Assembly: GCA_963743705.1 (NCBI GenBank)
Contig: CAVUQS010000001.1
Coordinates: 1 to 64,000, forward strand
Origin: PALSA-243 sp963743705
GTDB lineage: Bacteria; Acidobacteriota; Terriglobia; Bryobacterales; Bryobacteraceae
Direction of reading: 5' to 3'
DNA length: 64,000 nucleotides
Shown piece by piece: positions 9,551 through 16,975 of the stretch. The position numbers and the translations under genes were made by a program. Below the pieces are notes generated by a model that was not told the DNA's origin, made no database searches, and saw nothing but the letters and a program-made list of their open reading frames with translations. Numbering within the stretch: the stretch's first letter is position 1; each line of letters begins with the position of its first letter.

Positions 9551-9566
9551 TGGCACGCCGACTGCA
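9551..9566 (+). promoter_or_regulatory. Sigma-54 (RpoN) promoter, -24/-12 type
   Basis: The sequence TGGCACGCCGACTGCA matches the RpoN consensus TGGCACG-N4-TTGCA at all but one position. The invariant GG (9552-9553) and GC (9564-9565) are separated by exactly 10 nt. The expected start site is near 9577, about 30 nt before the ATG at 9608, with AAGGAG between. The sigma-54 activator gene lies within 4 kb on the opposite strand. Confidence 0.7.
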
Positions 9567-9607
9567 TTTTCATGGGCGCGCCGCCAACAGGCGCAAGGAG
9601 CTTCGAG

Positions 9608-10333
9608 ATGAAAGTGACAACGTTGGCAGCAACCGTTCTGTTCGCCGTGGCCTGCTCAAGCCAAGTGCAAGGCCAACCGCCGCCCCCGTTGCCCGATCAG
9701 CAGGCCCCAATGGGAGTGGTGAGCACCGTCAACGGAACGATCTCACAGTTCAACTACGGACCCGAAGGCAGAGTCGAAGGATTCCTGATATCGCCTGGCA
9801 CGATGGTCTTTCTGCCGCCTGATTGGGCGATGCAGGTGGAGACCATCGCGAAACGCGGCGATCCCGTAAAGGTTACCGGTTACAGCGCGCCGCTGCCATC
9901 GGGGATGCAAGTCATCGACGCGCAGACACTCACTGTGGCCGGGAAGAATCTTTCGCTATTGCAGCCTACGCAACCGAGCCCGTATGCGGGTTCAGGCGTC
10001 ATCCGGCAGTTGAATTACGACCGCGATGGCACGGTTAACGGATTTGTCCTCGACAACGGAATGATCGCGCGAACGCCACCGTTCGGAACCAGCGACGTTT
10101 CCGCGATCAAAGCGGGAGCGCAAATCGCGCTCTCTGGATTCGCGCGCACAGCCGCGACCGGCAGAACAGTAGTGGACGTTCAATCGATCACCGTAAACGG
10201 GCAGACGATTTCGATGAACGCCGGGCCTTTCGACGCGCCTCCCGCCCCGCCGCCTGGACCTCCGGGCCGTGGCGGACGGGGCGGGCGCCGGGGACGGGGC
10301 GATCCACCGTTACCGCCGCCTCCGGGCCGATAA
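9608..10333 (+). CDS. Secreted protein with two OB-like repeats (DUF5666-like)
   Basis: A 241-residue exported protein: signal peptide MKVTTLAATVLFAVACSS, a short Pro-rich linker, then two related repeats (about 36-115 and 122-195). Each holds a strand of the form G.I.QFNYGPEGRVEGFLI / GVIRQLNYDRDGTVNGFVL and ends V.DAQTLTVAG / VVDVQSITVNG. The repeats look like small beta barrels similar to DUF5666, but the family name is tentative. The C-terminus is a disordered Pro/Gly/Arg tail. ATG 9608 is chosen over an upstream frame at 9572 because AAGGAG sits 7 nt before it. The sigma-54 promoter just upstream makes it the probable target of the neighbouring kinase-regulator pair. Confidence 0.7.
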   Translation: MKVTTLAATVLFAVACSSQVQGQPPPPLPDQQAPMGVVSTVNGTISQFNYGPEGRVEGFLISPGTMVFLPPDWAMQVETIAKRGDPVKVTGYSAPLPSGMQVIDAQTLTVAGKNLSLLQPTQPSPYAGSGVIRQLNYDRDGTVNGFVLDNGMIARTPPFGTSDVSAIKAGAQIALSGFARTAATGRTVVDVQSITVNGQTISMNAGPFDAPPAPPPGPPGRGGRGGRRGRGDPPLPPPPGR

Positions 10334-10351
10334 GTGCTCTACATCGAGGCT

Positions 10352-11599
10352 ATGAGCGTGGCACGAGCAAATCAGGCAATTCCGCGCCGGAGCTTATTCG
10401 GCTTGAATGCCGCCAATTTTCTGCAAGCGGAAATGGTGGGCGTCATTCTACCGGTGCTGAATGGTTACCTCAGGCAAGCGGGCTGGCGCTACGATTCGCT
10501 GGGCATCGCGACCGCGGTGGCCGGGCTCGGCACGCTTCTCTTCCAGGCGCCGGCAGGTTGGTTGACGGATAAACTGACTTGCCGGCGCGCAGTTTTTGTC
10601 GTAGCCGCTCTCGTCACCGGCGCGTGTTTCGTCGCGATCCCGTTGGTTCCGCGCATCCCCGCCTGGATCGATTCGCTCTTGTTCCTTTCCGGCGTTTCGC
10701 AGAGCCTCTTCGTCCCGCTTCTGGGCGCGCTTGCGCTCGGCCTCGCCGGACACCAGCGCCTGAATCGCGTCATGGGCGCCAACCAGGGATGGAATCACGC
10801 CGGCAACATCGCCGCTGCGCTGCTTGCCATGGCGATGGTATCCGCCTTCGGGCTCAGCTCGGTCTTCTACTCCGTGGGCGCTTGCTCCCTGCTGGCCGGC
10901 GCGTCCATGTTCCTGATTCGCGAAAGCGATCTGAACGAACGCGTCGCCACCGGCTTGACCGACGGTGAAGACGCTCCGCCATCGTGGAAGTATCTTCTGC
11001 ACAGCGGCGCGGTTCTGTTCCTGTTGCTCTCAGTCTTCCTTTTTCATCTGGCGAATGCGCCTATCCTGCCCACCGTCGCTCTTTACGTCAAGAAACTTGG
11101 CGGCTCGGATAACTTGATGACCGCTACCGTGCTCACCGCGCAAGTGGTGATGGTCCCGGTGGCGCTGTTCGCCGGACGCCTGTGCGATTCCTGGGGCTGG
11201 AAGCGCGTATTCGCCATCGCGTTTTGGATTCTGCCGTTGCGCATCGCGACTTATGCCTTCGCCACTAGTCCGTCCGCAGTGGTCTGGTTGCAAGGTCTGG
11301 ATGGAATCGGCGCGGGAATCTATGGCGTGGCTGTAGTCGCGGCCTGCGCCGAACTCACCAAGGGCAAAGGAGCGTTCAACACCTTGATGGGCCTCTTCGC
11401 CACCGCCGTCGCGGCCGGCGGCGTGGCCGGCCCCGTTCTCTCGGGCCTGCTTGTCCAGCGGCTTGGATTTCGGGTTACCTTTTTCGCCTTCGCCGCGCTC
11501 GCCGCGCTGGGCGCGACTCTGTTCACTCTGCTTGTTCCATCCGGCGCCCGATCGCAGGCGAGCCAGCCGTCGCCGATTACAATTCAAAACAGGCCATGA
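10352..11599 (+). CDS. MFS transporter
   Basis: A membrane protein of about 415 residues with roughly 12 hydrophobic segments. The first cytoplasmic loop carries the MFS signature in the form GWLTDKLTCRR, and the second half repeats it as GRLCDSWGWKR. Substrate unknown; the closest general type is a drug or metabolite exporter. ATG 10352 (GAGG upstream) and GTG 10334 are both possible starts. The stop overlaps the next gene's ATG by 4 nt, so the two carriers are co-translated. Confidence 0.85.
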   Translation: MSVARANQAIPRRSLFGLNAANFLQAEMVGVILPVLNGYLRQAGWRYDSLGIATAVAGLGTLLFQAPAGWLTDKLTCRRAVFVVAALVTGACFVAIPLVPRIPAWIDSLLFLSGVSQSLFVPLLGALALGLAGHQRLNRVMGANQGWNHAGNIAAALLAMAMVSAFGLSSVFYSVGACSLLAGASMFLIRESDLNERVATGLTDGEDAPPSWKYLLHSGAVLFLLLSVFLFHLANAPILPTVALYVKKLGGSDNLMTATVLTAQVVMVPVALFAGRLCDSWGWKRVFAIAFWILPLRIATYAFATSPSAVVWLQGLDGIGAGIYGVAVVAACAELTKGKGAFNTLMGLFATAVAAGGVAGPVLSGLLVQRLGFRVTFFAFAALAALGATLFTLLVPSGARSQASQPSPITIQNRP

Positions 11600-12858
11600 C
11601 ATCCAGCGAGACGGTTCTCACCTGGTCCATTACTGTCGGCGCCATCGCCGGCGTGATCTTCCGCCCCAGGCAATTGCCCGAAGCGCTCTGGGCCGCGCTC
11701 GGCGCGCTGCTGTTGATCGTCTGCGGCCTGGTTCCCACCGGCGCGGCCCTGGGCGCTATCGCGAAGGGCACAGACGTTTATCTCTTCCTCACCGGCATGA
11801 TGTTGCTCGCGGAACTCGCCCGCGTGGAAGGCGTCTTCGATTGGCTTGCCACCCACGCCGTGCAGGCCGCGAGAGGGTCGCGCGCGCGCTTGTTCACCCT
11901 GGTTTACGCCGTTGGCGTTCTGGTGACGGTTTTCCTATCGAACGACGCCACCGCCGTGGTGCTCACGCCCGCCGTTTACGCCGCCGTCAGGAAGGCCCGC
12001 GCCGACGTGCTCAGTTATTTATTCATCTGCGCATTCATCGCCAACGCCGCCAGTTTCGTGCTGCCCATTTCGAATCCCGCGAACCTGGTGGTTTACGGCA
12101 AAACGCTGCCGCCGCTCGCGCCCTGGCTACGAACGTTCCTTCTGCCCTCGCTCTGCTCGATCGCCGCAACCTACGCGGCCTTGCGGTGGGTGGTGCGCAA
12201 GGAAATTCGTGGCCAAATCGATGGCGCAGCGCTGCCCGTGGAACTCTCGCGGGAAGGGAGGCGCGCGGCGTGGGGAATCGCCGTAGCCGGAGTTGCGCTG
12301 ATCGCCGCGTCCGCGTTGGGTTTCGATCTCGGCCTTCCCACTTGCGCCGCTGCCCTGGTGGCGGCGCTGGTGACAACCCGCCTGCGCGGAGCCGCCATTC
12401 GAGAAGTAGCCGCGGGCGTTTCCTGGAGCGTGCTGCCGCTGGTGGCGGCTCTCTTCGTTCTGGTGGAAGCCATTAACCGCGCCGGCGCCTTGACCCACAT
12501 GGCGCATCTCTTCGAAAGGTTCGCAGCCATGCCCCGCATCGGGGGAGCGTTGCTCGCGTCTTTTAGTATCGCCGCGCTCTCCAACGTCATGAATAATCTG
12601 CCGTCCGGATTGCTCGCGGGCAGCGCGCTCACGGCTTCGCACGCGGGCCCTTGGATACGGAATTCGGTCCTCATCGGCGTGGATTTGGGACCGAATCTCT
12701 CGGTGACCGGTTCGCTCGCCACAGTCCTTTGGCTGATCGCGCTGCGCCGCGAAGGCCTTGAGATCGGCGCGTGGCGGTTTCTCAAAGTAGGCGCCGTCGT
12801 CATGCCTCCGGCGCTATTTCTGGCAACGCTGGCAGCTTCGCTCCTTAGAGACAGCTGA
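11596..12858 (+). CDS. ArsB/NhaD-type ion transporter family protein
   Basis: A 420-residue polytopic membrane protein of the ion-transporter superfamily. It shows LTGMMLLAELARVEGVFDWLA, the conserved FLSNDATAVVLTPAVY, PISNPANLVVYG and, in the second half, ALSNVMNNLPSGLLAG, the paired half-helix motifs typical of ArsB-like carriers. It may export arsenite or another anion, or exchange Na+/H+; sequence alone does not decide. A phosphatase/arsenate-reductase-like gene is present but far away (33131), so an arsenic role is not backed by a cluster. It is translationally coupled to the MFS gene (ATGA overlap). Confidence 0.8.
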   Translation: MTSSETVLTWSITVGAIAGVIFRPRQLPEALWAALGALLLIVCGLVPTGAALGAIAKGTDVYLFLTGMMLLAELARVEGVFDWLATHAVQAARGSRARLFTLVYAVGVLVTVFLSNDATAVVLTPAVYAAVRKARADVLSYLFICAFIANAASFVLPISNPANLVVYGKTLPPLAPWLRTFLLPSLCSIAATYAALRWVVRKEIRGQIDGAALPVELSREGRRAAWGIAVAGVALIAASALGFDLGLPTCAAALVAALVTTRLRGAAIREVAAGVSWSVLPLVAALFVLVEAINRAGALTHMAHLFERFAAMPRIGGALLASFSIAALSNVMNNLPSGLLAGSALTASHAGPWIRNSVLIGVDLGPNLSVTGSLATVLWLIALRREGLEIGAWRFLKVGAVVMPPALFLATLAASLLRDS

Positions 12859-12884
12859 TTTATTCTTGTTGTCTCCGCGTCGAA

Positions 12885-13715
12885 TCAAAGGAACCCCAGC
12901 AACGCCTCACTCGTCGCCGCCGGCTGTTCCTCCATCAACCAGTGCCCGCTGTTCTTGATAATCACCGCCGTCGCGTCCATGGCGACTAATTTCACCTGAC
13001 GCCCCAGCGCCACGCCGTTGGCTTTCTCTCCGCCGATGGAAAGCACCGGCATCGGCAGCTTAGTCTGGGCGAAGCCGGCGAAATCCTTGGCGGCTTGCTG
13101 GAAGGAGACGAAGTACGCCCAACCGGCGCGCATCCGCCCCGGGCGCGAATACGCCGCCGTGTAAGCCTGGCGGTTCTCTTCCGGAATAGAATGCGTCTTA
13201 TCGGCCGCGAAATCGTTCCAGAAGTGTTCAAAGTAGATGCGCTCGCGCCCTTCCACCAATAACTCCGGCGTGGGCCCATTGAATCGGAAGTGCCAGATGC
13301 CCGGATTGTTGTAGATCGCCTCCCATCCTTCCACTCCCGGAAGAAACGCGTCCATCAGCACCAGCTTTGACACTTCGCTCGGGAACTGCGCCGCGTACGC
13401 ATAAGCCACCATCAAGCCGATATCGTGCCCCACCACCTCGGCCTTCTCCACGCCCAGCGATTTCACCAGAGCGTGAATGCGCACGGCGGCTCCAGCCATA
13501 TCTAAGCCGTCCTGCGGTATCGAGGAATCGCCAATTCCCGGCAGATCGGGAGCGATCACCGTGAATCGCTCGGCGAGCGTGGGCATGATCGGCTTCCACA
13601 TCAGGCTCGTCTCCGCGTAGCCATGCAGCAAAACTACCGCCGGCCCATCGCCCGCGGTCAGGTAGTGCAAGGTGACGCCATCGAGGTCGGCGCTTCGGGA
13701 TGAAATCGTCTTCAT
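12885..13715 (-). CDS. Alpha/beta hydrolase, epoxide-hydrolase-like
   Basis: A 276-residue cytoplasmic hydrolase. The oxyanion-hole motif is HGYAETSLMW, and the nucleophile elbow reads GHDIG, so the nucleophile is Asp98, not Ser; this is the pattern of epoxide hydrolases and haloalkane dehalogenases. A late His (NSGHWLMEEQP) completes the triad, and the cap holds Tyr residues that could protonate an epoxide. Physiological substrate unknown. It is convergent with the ArsB-like gene. A CATAAT box and GGAG lie within 20 nt upstream of the ATG. Confidence 0.85.
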   Translation of the reverse strand: MKTISSRSADLDGVTLHYLTAGDGPAVVLLHGYAETSLMWKPIMPTLAERFTVIAPDLPGIGDSSIPQDGLDMAGAAVRIHALVKSLGVEKAEVVGHDIGLMVAYAYAAQFPSEVSKLVLMDAFLPGVEGWEAIYNNPGIWHFRFNGPTPELLVEGRERIYFEHFWNDFAADKTHSIPEENRQAYTAAYSRPGRMRAGWAYFVSFQQAAKDFAGFAQTKLPMPVLSIGGEKANGVALGRQVKLVAMDATAVIIKNSGHWLMEEQPAATSEALLGFL

Positions 13716-13912
13716 AGTGCTCCATTATGAGGTGCACGCCGCGACCCGAGAGAAGGTCATCCCCGGATACCACGATCATGGGATCGAGCGAAGATGACGA
13801 ACATGTTTCGGAAAAGCGCGAGTGTGTTATTCGGCGCTTTATCCCTTCGAGTTAGTTAAAGAACCCTCTAAAGCGTGATGACTTCAAGAAACGCCTCGCG
13901 CATACTCGATAC

Positions 13913-14872
13913 ATGCCTGGAACCCAAATCGACCCGGCCAATTCTGTGGCCGAAGAAGCCCTACAAGCGTTCGATGCGCTAAACGGACCGCAACCCGGTT
14001 ACCGCCCCGCCCACGCCAAGGGTATCTTGCTTGCGGGGACGTTTACCCCCGCGCCCGAAGCGACGTCCTTAACGCGCGCGCCCCACCTGCAGCGCACCTC
14101 CACTCCTGTTACCGTTCGCTTTTCCGATTTCGCCGGAGTACCGTCGATTCCCGATAACGACCCCAACGCCAGCCCCCGCGGCTGCGTCATCCGGTTCCAT
14201 CTCGCCGAACACTCTCATACCGACATCATCGCCCACTCAGTCGACGGATTCCCGGCGCGGACCCCCGAAGAGTTCGTGGAGTTTCTACACGCTATTTATT
14301 CGAGCATGCGAACTGCAATCAAGCCGACTCCCATCGAAAAGTTTCTGGGTGCGCATCCAGCCGCGCTCGAGTTTGTCCAGGCGCCCAAACCCATGCCCGC
14401 CAGCTTCACCACGGAATCCTACTTTGCCGTGAATGCCTACAAATTCATTAGCAGCGACGGCGCTACGAAATTCGGCCGTTATCGCATCCGGCCCGAGGGC
14501 GAGGTCCAACATCTCGAACCCGCCGCCGAAGCCAAAGCCACGCCAAATTTTCTCTTCGATGAAATCGCGGCTCGGCTCGCCAAAGGTACGGTGAAAATGC
14601 GCATCGCGGTACAAGTCGCCGGGAGCGGCGATGTTACCGATGACTCCACCATTCATTGGCCCAAAGACCGGCCCGAAATCGCCTTCGGCGCAATCGAGCT
14701 TGTCAGCATCGTACCCAACAACGAGGCGGAACAGCGCCAAATCATCTTCGACCCGGTTCCGCGCGTCGATGGCATCGAATCCTCCGGCGATCCGTTAATC
14801 GAAGTTCGCGCATCCGCCTATCTTCTGAGCGGCCGCCGCCGCCGTGCGCAAGGCGGGGCAAGGCCCAAGTGA
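13913..14872 (+). CDS. Catalase-like heme peroxidase (SrpA/mini-catalase type)
   Basis: A 319-residue member of the short catalase-related family. It keeps the active-site His in PAHAKGILLAGTF, the PVTVRFSDFAG strand and, near the end, RASAYLLSGRRR with the probable proximal heme Tyr. The catalase Asn region is replaced by DIIAHSVDGFP, as in the short family, which generally favours organic peroxide reduction over fast catalase activity. It has no signal peptide. It overlaps the next gene by GTGA, and Dps follows, so the set looks like an oxidative-stress operon. A CATACT box 6 nt before the ATG may serve as a -10. Confidence 0.85.
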   Translation: MPGTQIDPANSVAEEALQAFDALNGPQPGYRPAHAKGILLAGTFTPAPEATSLTRAPHLQRTSTPVTVRFSDFAGVPSIPDNDPNASPRGCVIRFHLAEHSHTDIIAHSVDGFPARTPEEFVEFLHAIYSSMRTAIKPTPIEKFLGAHPAALEFVQAPKPMPASFTTESYFAVNAYKFISSDGATKFGRYRIRPEGEVQHLEPAAEAKATPNFLFDEIAARLAKGTVKMRIAVQVAGSGDVTDDSTIHWPKDRPEIAFGAIELVSIVPNNEAEQRQIIFDPVPRVDGIESSGDPLIEVRASAYLLSGRRRRAQGGARPK

Positions 14873-15852
14873 GAGCCGTTCACCTCACCGATTCGGTTCC
14901 GCCATCCGTCGTCCGGGACGTCGCGCCTCAGCCGTCGCCCGGCCGCGGAGAGTTATTGATCCGCGTTTGCGCGGCCGGCGTCATATCCACGGAATTGACC
15001 TGGTATCCCACTTCGCACCGCAAGAATGGAGAAGCCCGGCGCCGGGCAGTGCCGTCGCACGAATTCTCCGGAGTCGTGGTGGCCGCGGGCGAAGGCGTAG
15101 GCTCGCTCGAAATCGGGCGCCACGTCTTCGGGATGAACGATTGGTATAGCGAAGGCGCAATGGCGGATTATTGCGTCGCGCCCTTCTTCGCGGTCGCGCC
15201 CAAGCCGCGCCGCCTGACCCACTACGAATCCGCCGCAGTCCCGATCAGCGCGCTCACCGCCTGGCAGGGACTCTTCGACCGCGCCAGGCTGCAACCGGGC
15301 GAAACCGTTCTGGTGCATGGCGGCGCGGGCGCGGTGGGAGTCTTCGTCGTCCAATTGGCGCACCGCCATGGAGCGCGCGTAATTGCGACTGCCGCCGCCA
15401 GGAATCGCGATTTGGTTTCCAGCTTGGGCGCCGATCAGGTCATCGACTACAAGGAATCGCGTTTCGAAGATAGCGTGAAGAATGTCGACGTCGTGTTCGA
15501 CACTGTGGGCGGCGATACGCTGGACCGCTCCTGGAACGTGCTCAAGCCGCAAGGCCGTGTGGTGACCATAGTCTCGGCCCTTGAGGATGCTACCGATCCG
15601 CGCGCCCGTCAAGCCTTCTTCATCGTCGAACCGAATCAGAAGCAGCTCTTCGAAATCGCGGCATTGCTAGACGCAGGGACTCTCCGACCGGTTCTCGATT
15701 GCGTTATGCCGCTTTCTAAAGCGTCCGATGTATTCGCCGGCAAGACGCCGCGGCGGGGACGGGGAAAACTGGTAATCGCACTGCGAAATATGGATCGTGA
15801 GGAAAGGAAAGAAAATGGTTCAGAACACAATCGCAAAACCTCCAAAAAATGA
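14869..15852 (+). CDS. Zinc-free alcohol dehydrogenase / quinone oxidoreductase-like (MDR family)
   Basis: A 327-residue NAD(P)-dependent enzyme of the medium-chain reductase family. The N-terminal GroES-like domain contains PSHEFSGVVVAAGEGV, the middle has SALTAWQGLF, and the Rossmann fold starts VLVHGGAGAVGVFVVQLA. The zinc-binding Cys/His residues are absent, so it fits the quinone reductase/enoyl reductase branch. GTG 14869 is chosen because it overlaps the catalase-like stop (GTGA) and leads straight into VRAVHLTDS. The basic tail runs over the Dps start. Likely removes reactive carbonyls or quinones during oxidative stress (inference from context). Confidence 0.85.
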   Translation: MRAVHLTDSVPPSVVRDVAPQPSPGRGELLIRVCAAGVISTELTWYPTSHRKNGEARRRAVPSHEFSGVVVAAGEGVGSLEIGRHVFGMNDWYSEGAMADYCVAPFFAVAPKPRRLTHYESAAVPISALTAWQGLFDRARLQPGETVLVHGGAGAVGVFVVQLAHRHGARVIATAAARNRDLVSSLGADQVIDYKESRFEDSVKNVDVVFDTVGGDTLDRSWNVLKPQGRVVTIVSALEDATDPRARQAFFIVEPNQKQLFEIAALLDAGTLRPVLDCVMPLSKASDVFAGKTPRRGRGKLVIALRNMDREERKENGSEHNRKTSKK

Positions 15853-16318
15853 ATACGATTTGAGCCGGGAAGGCGTAATCGAGATTTCCGGCATCCTGCG
15901 TGAGCTTCTGGCGGATGTCTTCGTGCTCTATGTGAAGACCAAGAATTTCCACTGGCACATGACCGGGCGCCATTTCCGCGACTATCATCTCTTACTCGAC
16001 GAGCAGGCCGATCAGATCTTCGCCATGACCGACGATATCGCCGAGCGCGCCCGCAAGATCGGCGGCTCCACCATCCGCTCCATCGGCGACATTACGCGCC
16101 GCCAGCGCCTGACAGACAACGACGAGGATAAAGTCGCGCCTTCCAAAATGATCGCCGAACTGCGCGACGATAACATCGAACTCACCCGCTATCTCCGCGC
16201 CGCGCACGAACTCTGCGAAAAATTCAACGATGTCGCTACCACCAGCTTGATCGAGAACTGGATCGATCAAACCGAGCGCCGCACTTGGTTCCTGCACGAA
16301 GTCCTCAACGAAGCCTAG
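15815..16318 (+). CDS. dps: Dps-family DNA-protecting ferritin-like protein
   Basis: A 167-residue four-helix-bundle protein. The ferroxidase signature is complete: KTKNFHWHMTG with the ligand His residues, then DYHLLLDEQADQIF with Asp and Glu, all between subunits of a 12-mer in known Dps proteins. It stores iron and quenches peroxide near DNA. The true start is ATG 15815 with GAGGAAAGG just upstream, not the in-frame GTG at 15797. Placed after the catalase-like and reductase genes and before two small genes. Confidence 0.93.
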   Translation: MVQNTIAKPPKNEYDLSREGVIEISGILRELLADVFVLYVKTKNFHWHMTGRHFRDYHLLLDEQADQIFAMTDDIAERARKIGGSTIRSIGDITRRQRLTDNDEDKVAPSKMIAELRDDNIELTRYLRAAHELCEKFNDVATTSLIENWIDQTERRTWFLHEVLNEA

Positions 16319-16327
16319 GAGGGAATC

Positions 16328-16774
16328 ATGTGCGCCGCCATGGAGCCGGAACCGTTCGCGGGAAGCGTCATACAAAATTTGGCAGGTAGAGCTTTTGTTG
16401 CGGCTCTTCTCTTAACTGGCAGCGCGGAATCGGCCGAAGCCGCCGTGATGCAGGCAATCGACGCGTGGGACGCCAGGGCCGAAAGCCAGGAGGCGCTGTT
16501 TCAGAACGCCATGGAAGCCGCGGCTGCGCAGAACACAAACCTCCCCGCCGCACCCGAGCCAGACGATGCCGGATGGCGTCTGCCGGCCGAATTACTAGCC
16601 GTGATGGAACTGGCCCCGGAACTTCGCCGCAGCTTTGTGCTGCGCATACTTCTCGGGCTGCCGTCGCAAATCTGCGCCCGCTTGTTGCAGTTGAATCCTC
16701 AGCAGATGAACCTGCACATCAGCGCCGCGCTTCCTTTTCTTCCACGTGGCCGCGCTTTCGCAAGCAATCAGTAA
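16328..16774 (+). CDS. Degenerate ECF sigma-factor-like small protein
   Basis: A 148-residue protein with a strong ribosome site (AGGAGGGAATC). The start AFVAALLLTGSAESAEAAVMQAIDAW looks like the first helices of ECF sigma region 2, and the end ELRRSFVLRILLGLPSQIC looks like region 4 (compare LR..FVLR...GL...EIA). The linker between them is short, the basic residues of the region 4 recognition helix are missing, and the DNA-melting part of region 2 is absent. It therefore probably does not act as a working sigma factor. The ECF origin is my reading, not a search result. It sits 9 nt after dps. Confidence 0.5.
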   Translation: MCAAMEPEPFAGSVIQNLAGRAFVAALLLTGSAESAEAAVMQAIDAWDARAESQEALFQNAMEAAAAQNTNLPAAPEPDDAGWRLPAELLAVMELAPELRRSFVLRILLGLPSQICARLLQLNPQQMNLHISAALPFLPRGRAFASNQ

Positions 16775-16786
16775 AGGAGTACAACC

Positions 16787-16972
16787 ATGAAGCATTCAAA
16801 CCCGGATTACAACAAAATCGCCGAGTTGGCATACCGTCTCTGGCAGGATCGCGGCAGCCCATCGGGATCGCCCGAAGAAGACTGGCTCCGCGCGGAACAG
16901 GAACTGGACGGCCCCCGTCCGCATGGAGAAGTAACTTTGTCCGCGCACGCGATGAACGCGCGTGAGATCTAG
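16787..16972 (+). CDS. DUF2934 small protein
   Basis: A 61-residue protein with IAELAYRLWQDRGSPSG followed by EEDWLRAEQEL, which is the DUF2934 pattern (helix, RG.P.G turn, DWL.AE.EL). Function unknown. AAGGAG precedes the ATG; it follows the ECF-like gene by 12 nt and seems to end the dps operon. Its end lies 3 nt before the end of the convergent large secreted protein gene. Confidence 0.8.
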   Translation: MKHSNPDYNKIAELAYRLWQDRGSPSGSPEEDWLRAEQELDGPRPHGEVTLSAHAMNAREI

Positions 16973-16975
16973 CTC

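Noticed and set aside
9541..9557. A second sigma-54 site on the minus strand for the kinase operon
   Set aside because: TGCCAC-N4-TTGC has the wrong base at the GG position and a spacing one short.
11578..11583. TACAAT before the ArsB-like gene as a promoter
   Set aside because: It lies in the coding end of the MFS gene with which the start overlaps (ATGA), so co-translation is the simpler view.
13716..13912. Possible RNA gene or hairpin in the gap before the catalase-like gene
   Set aside because: No tRNA-like or stable hairpin pattern seen by eye; only promoter-like bases near the start.
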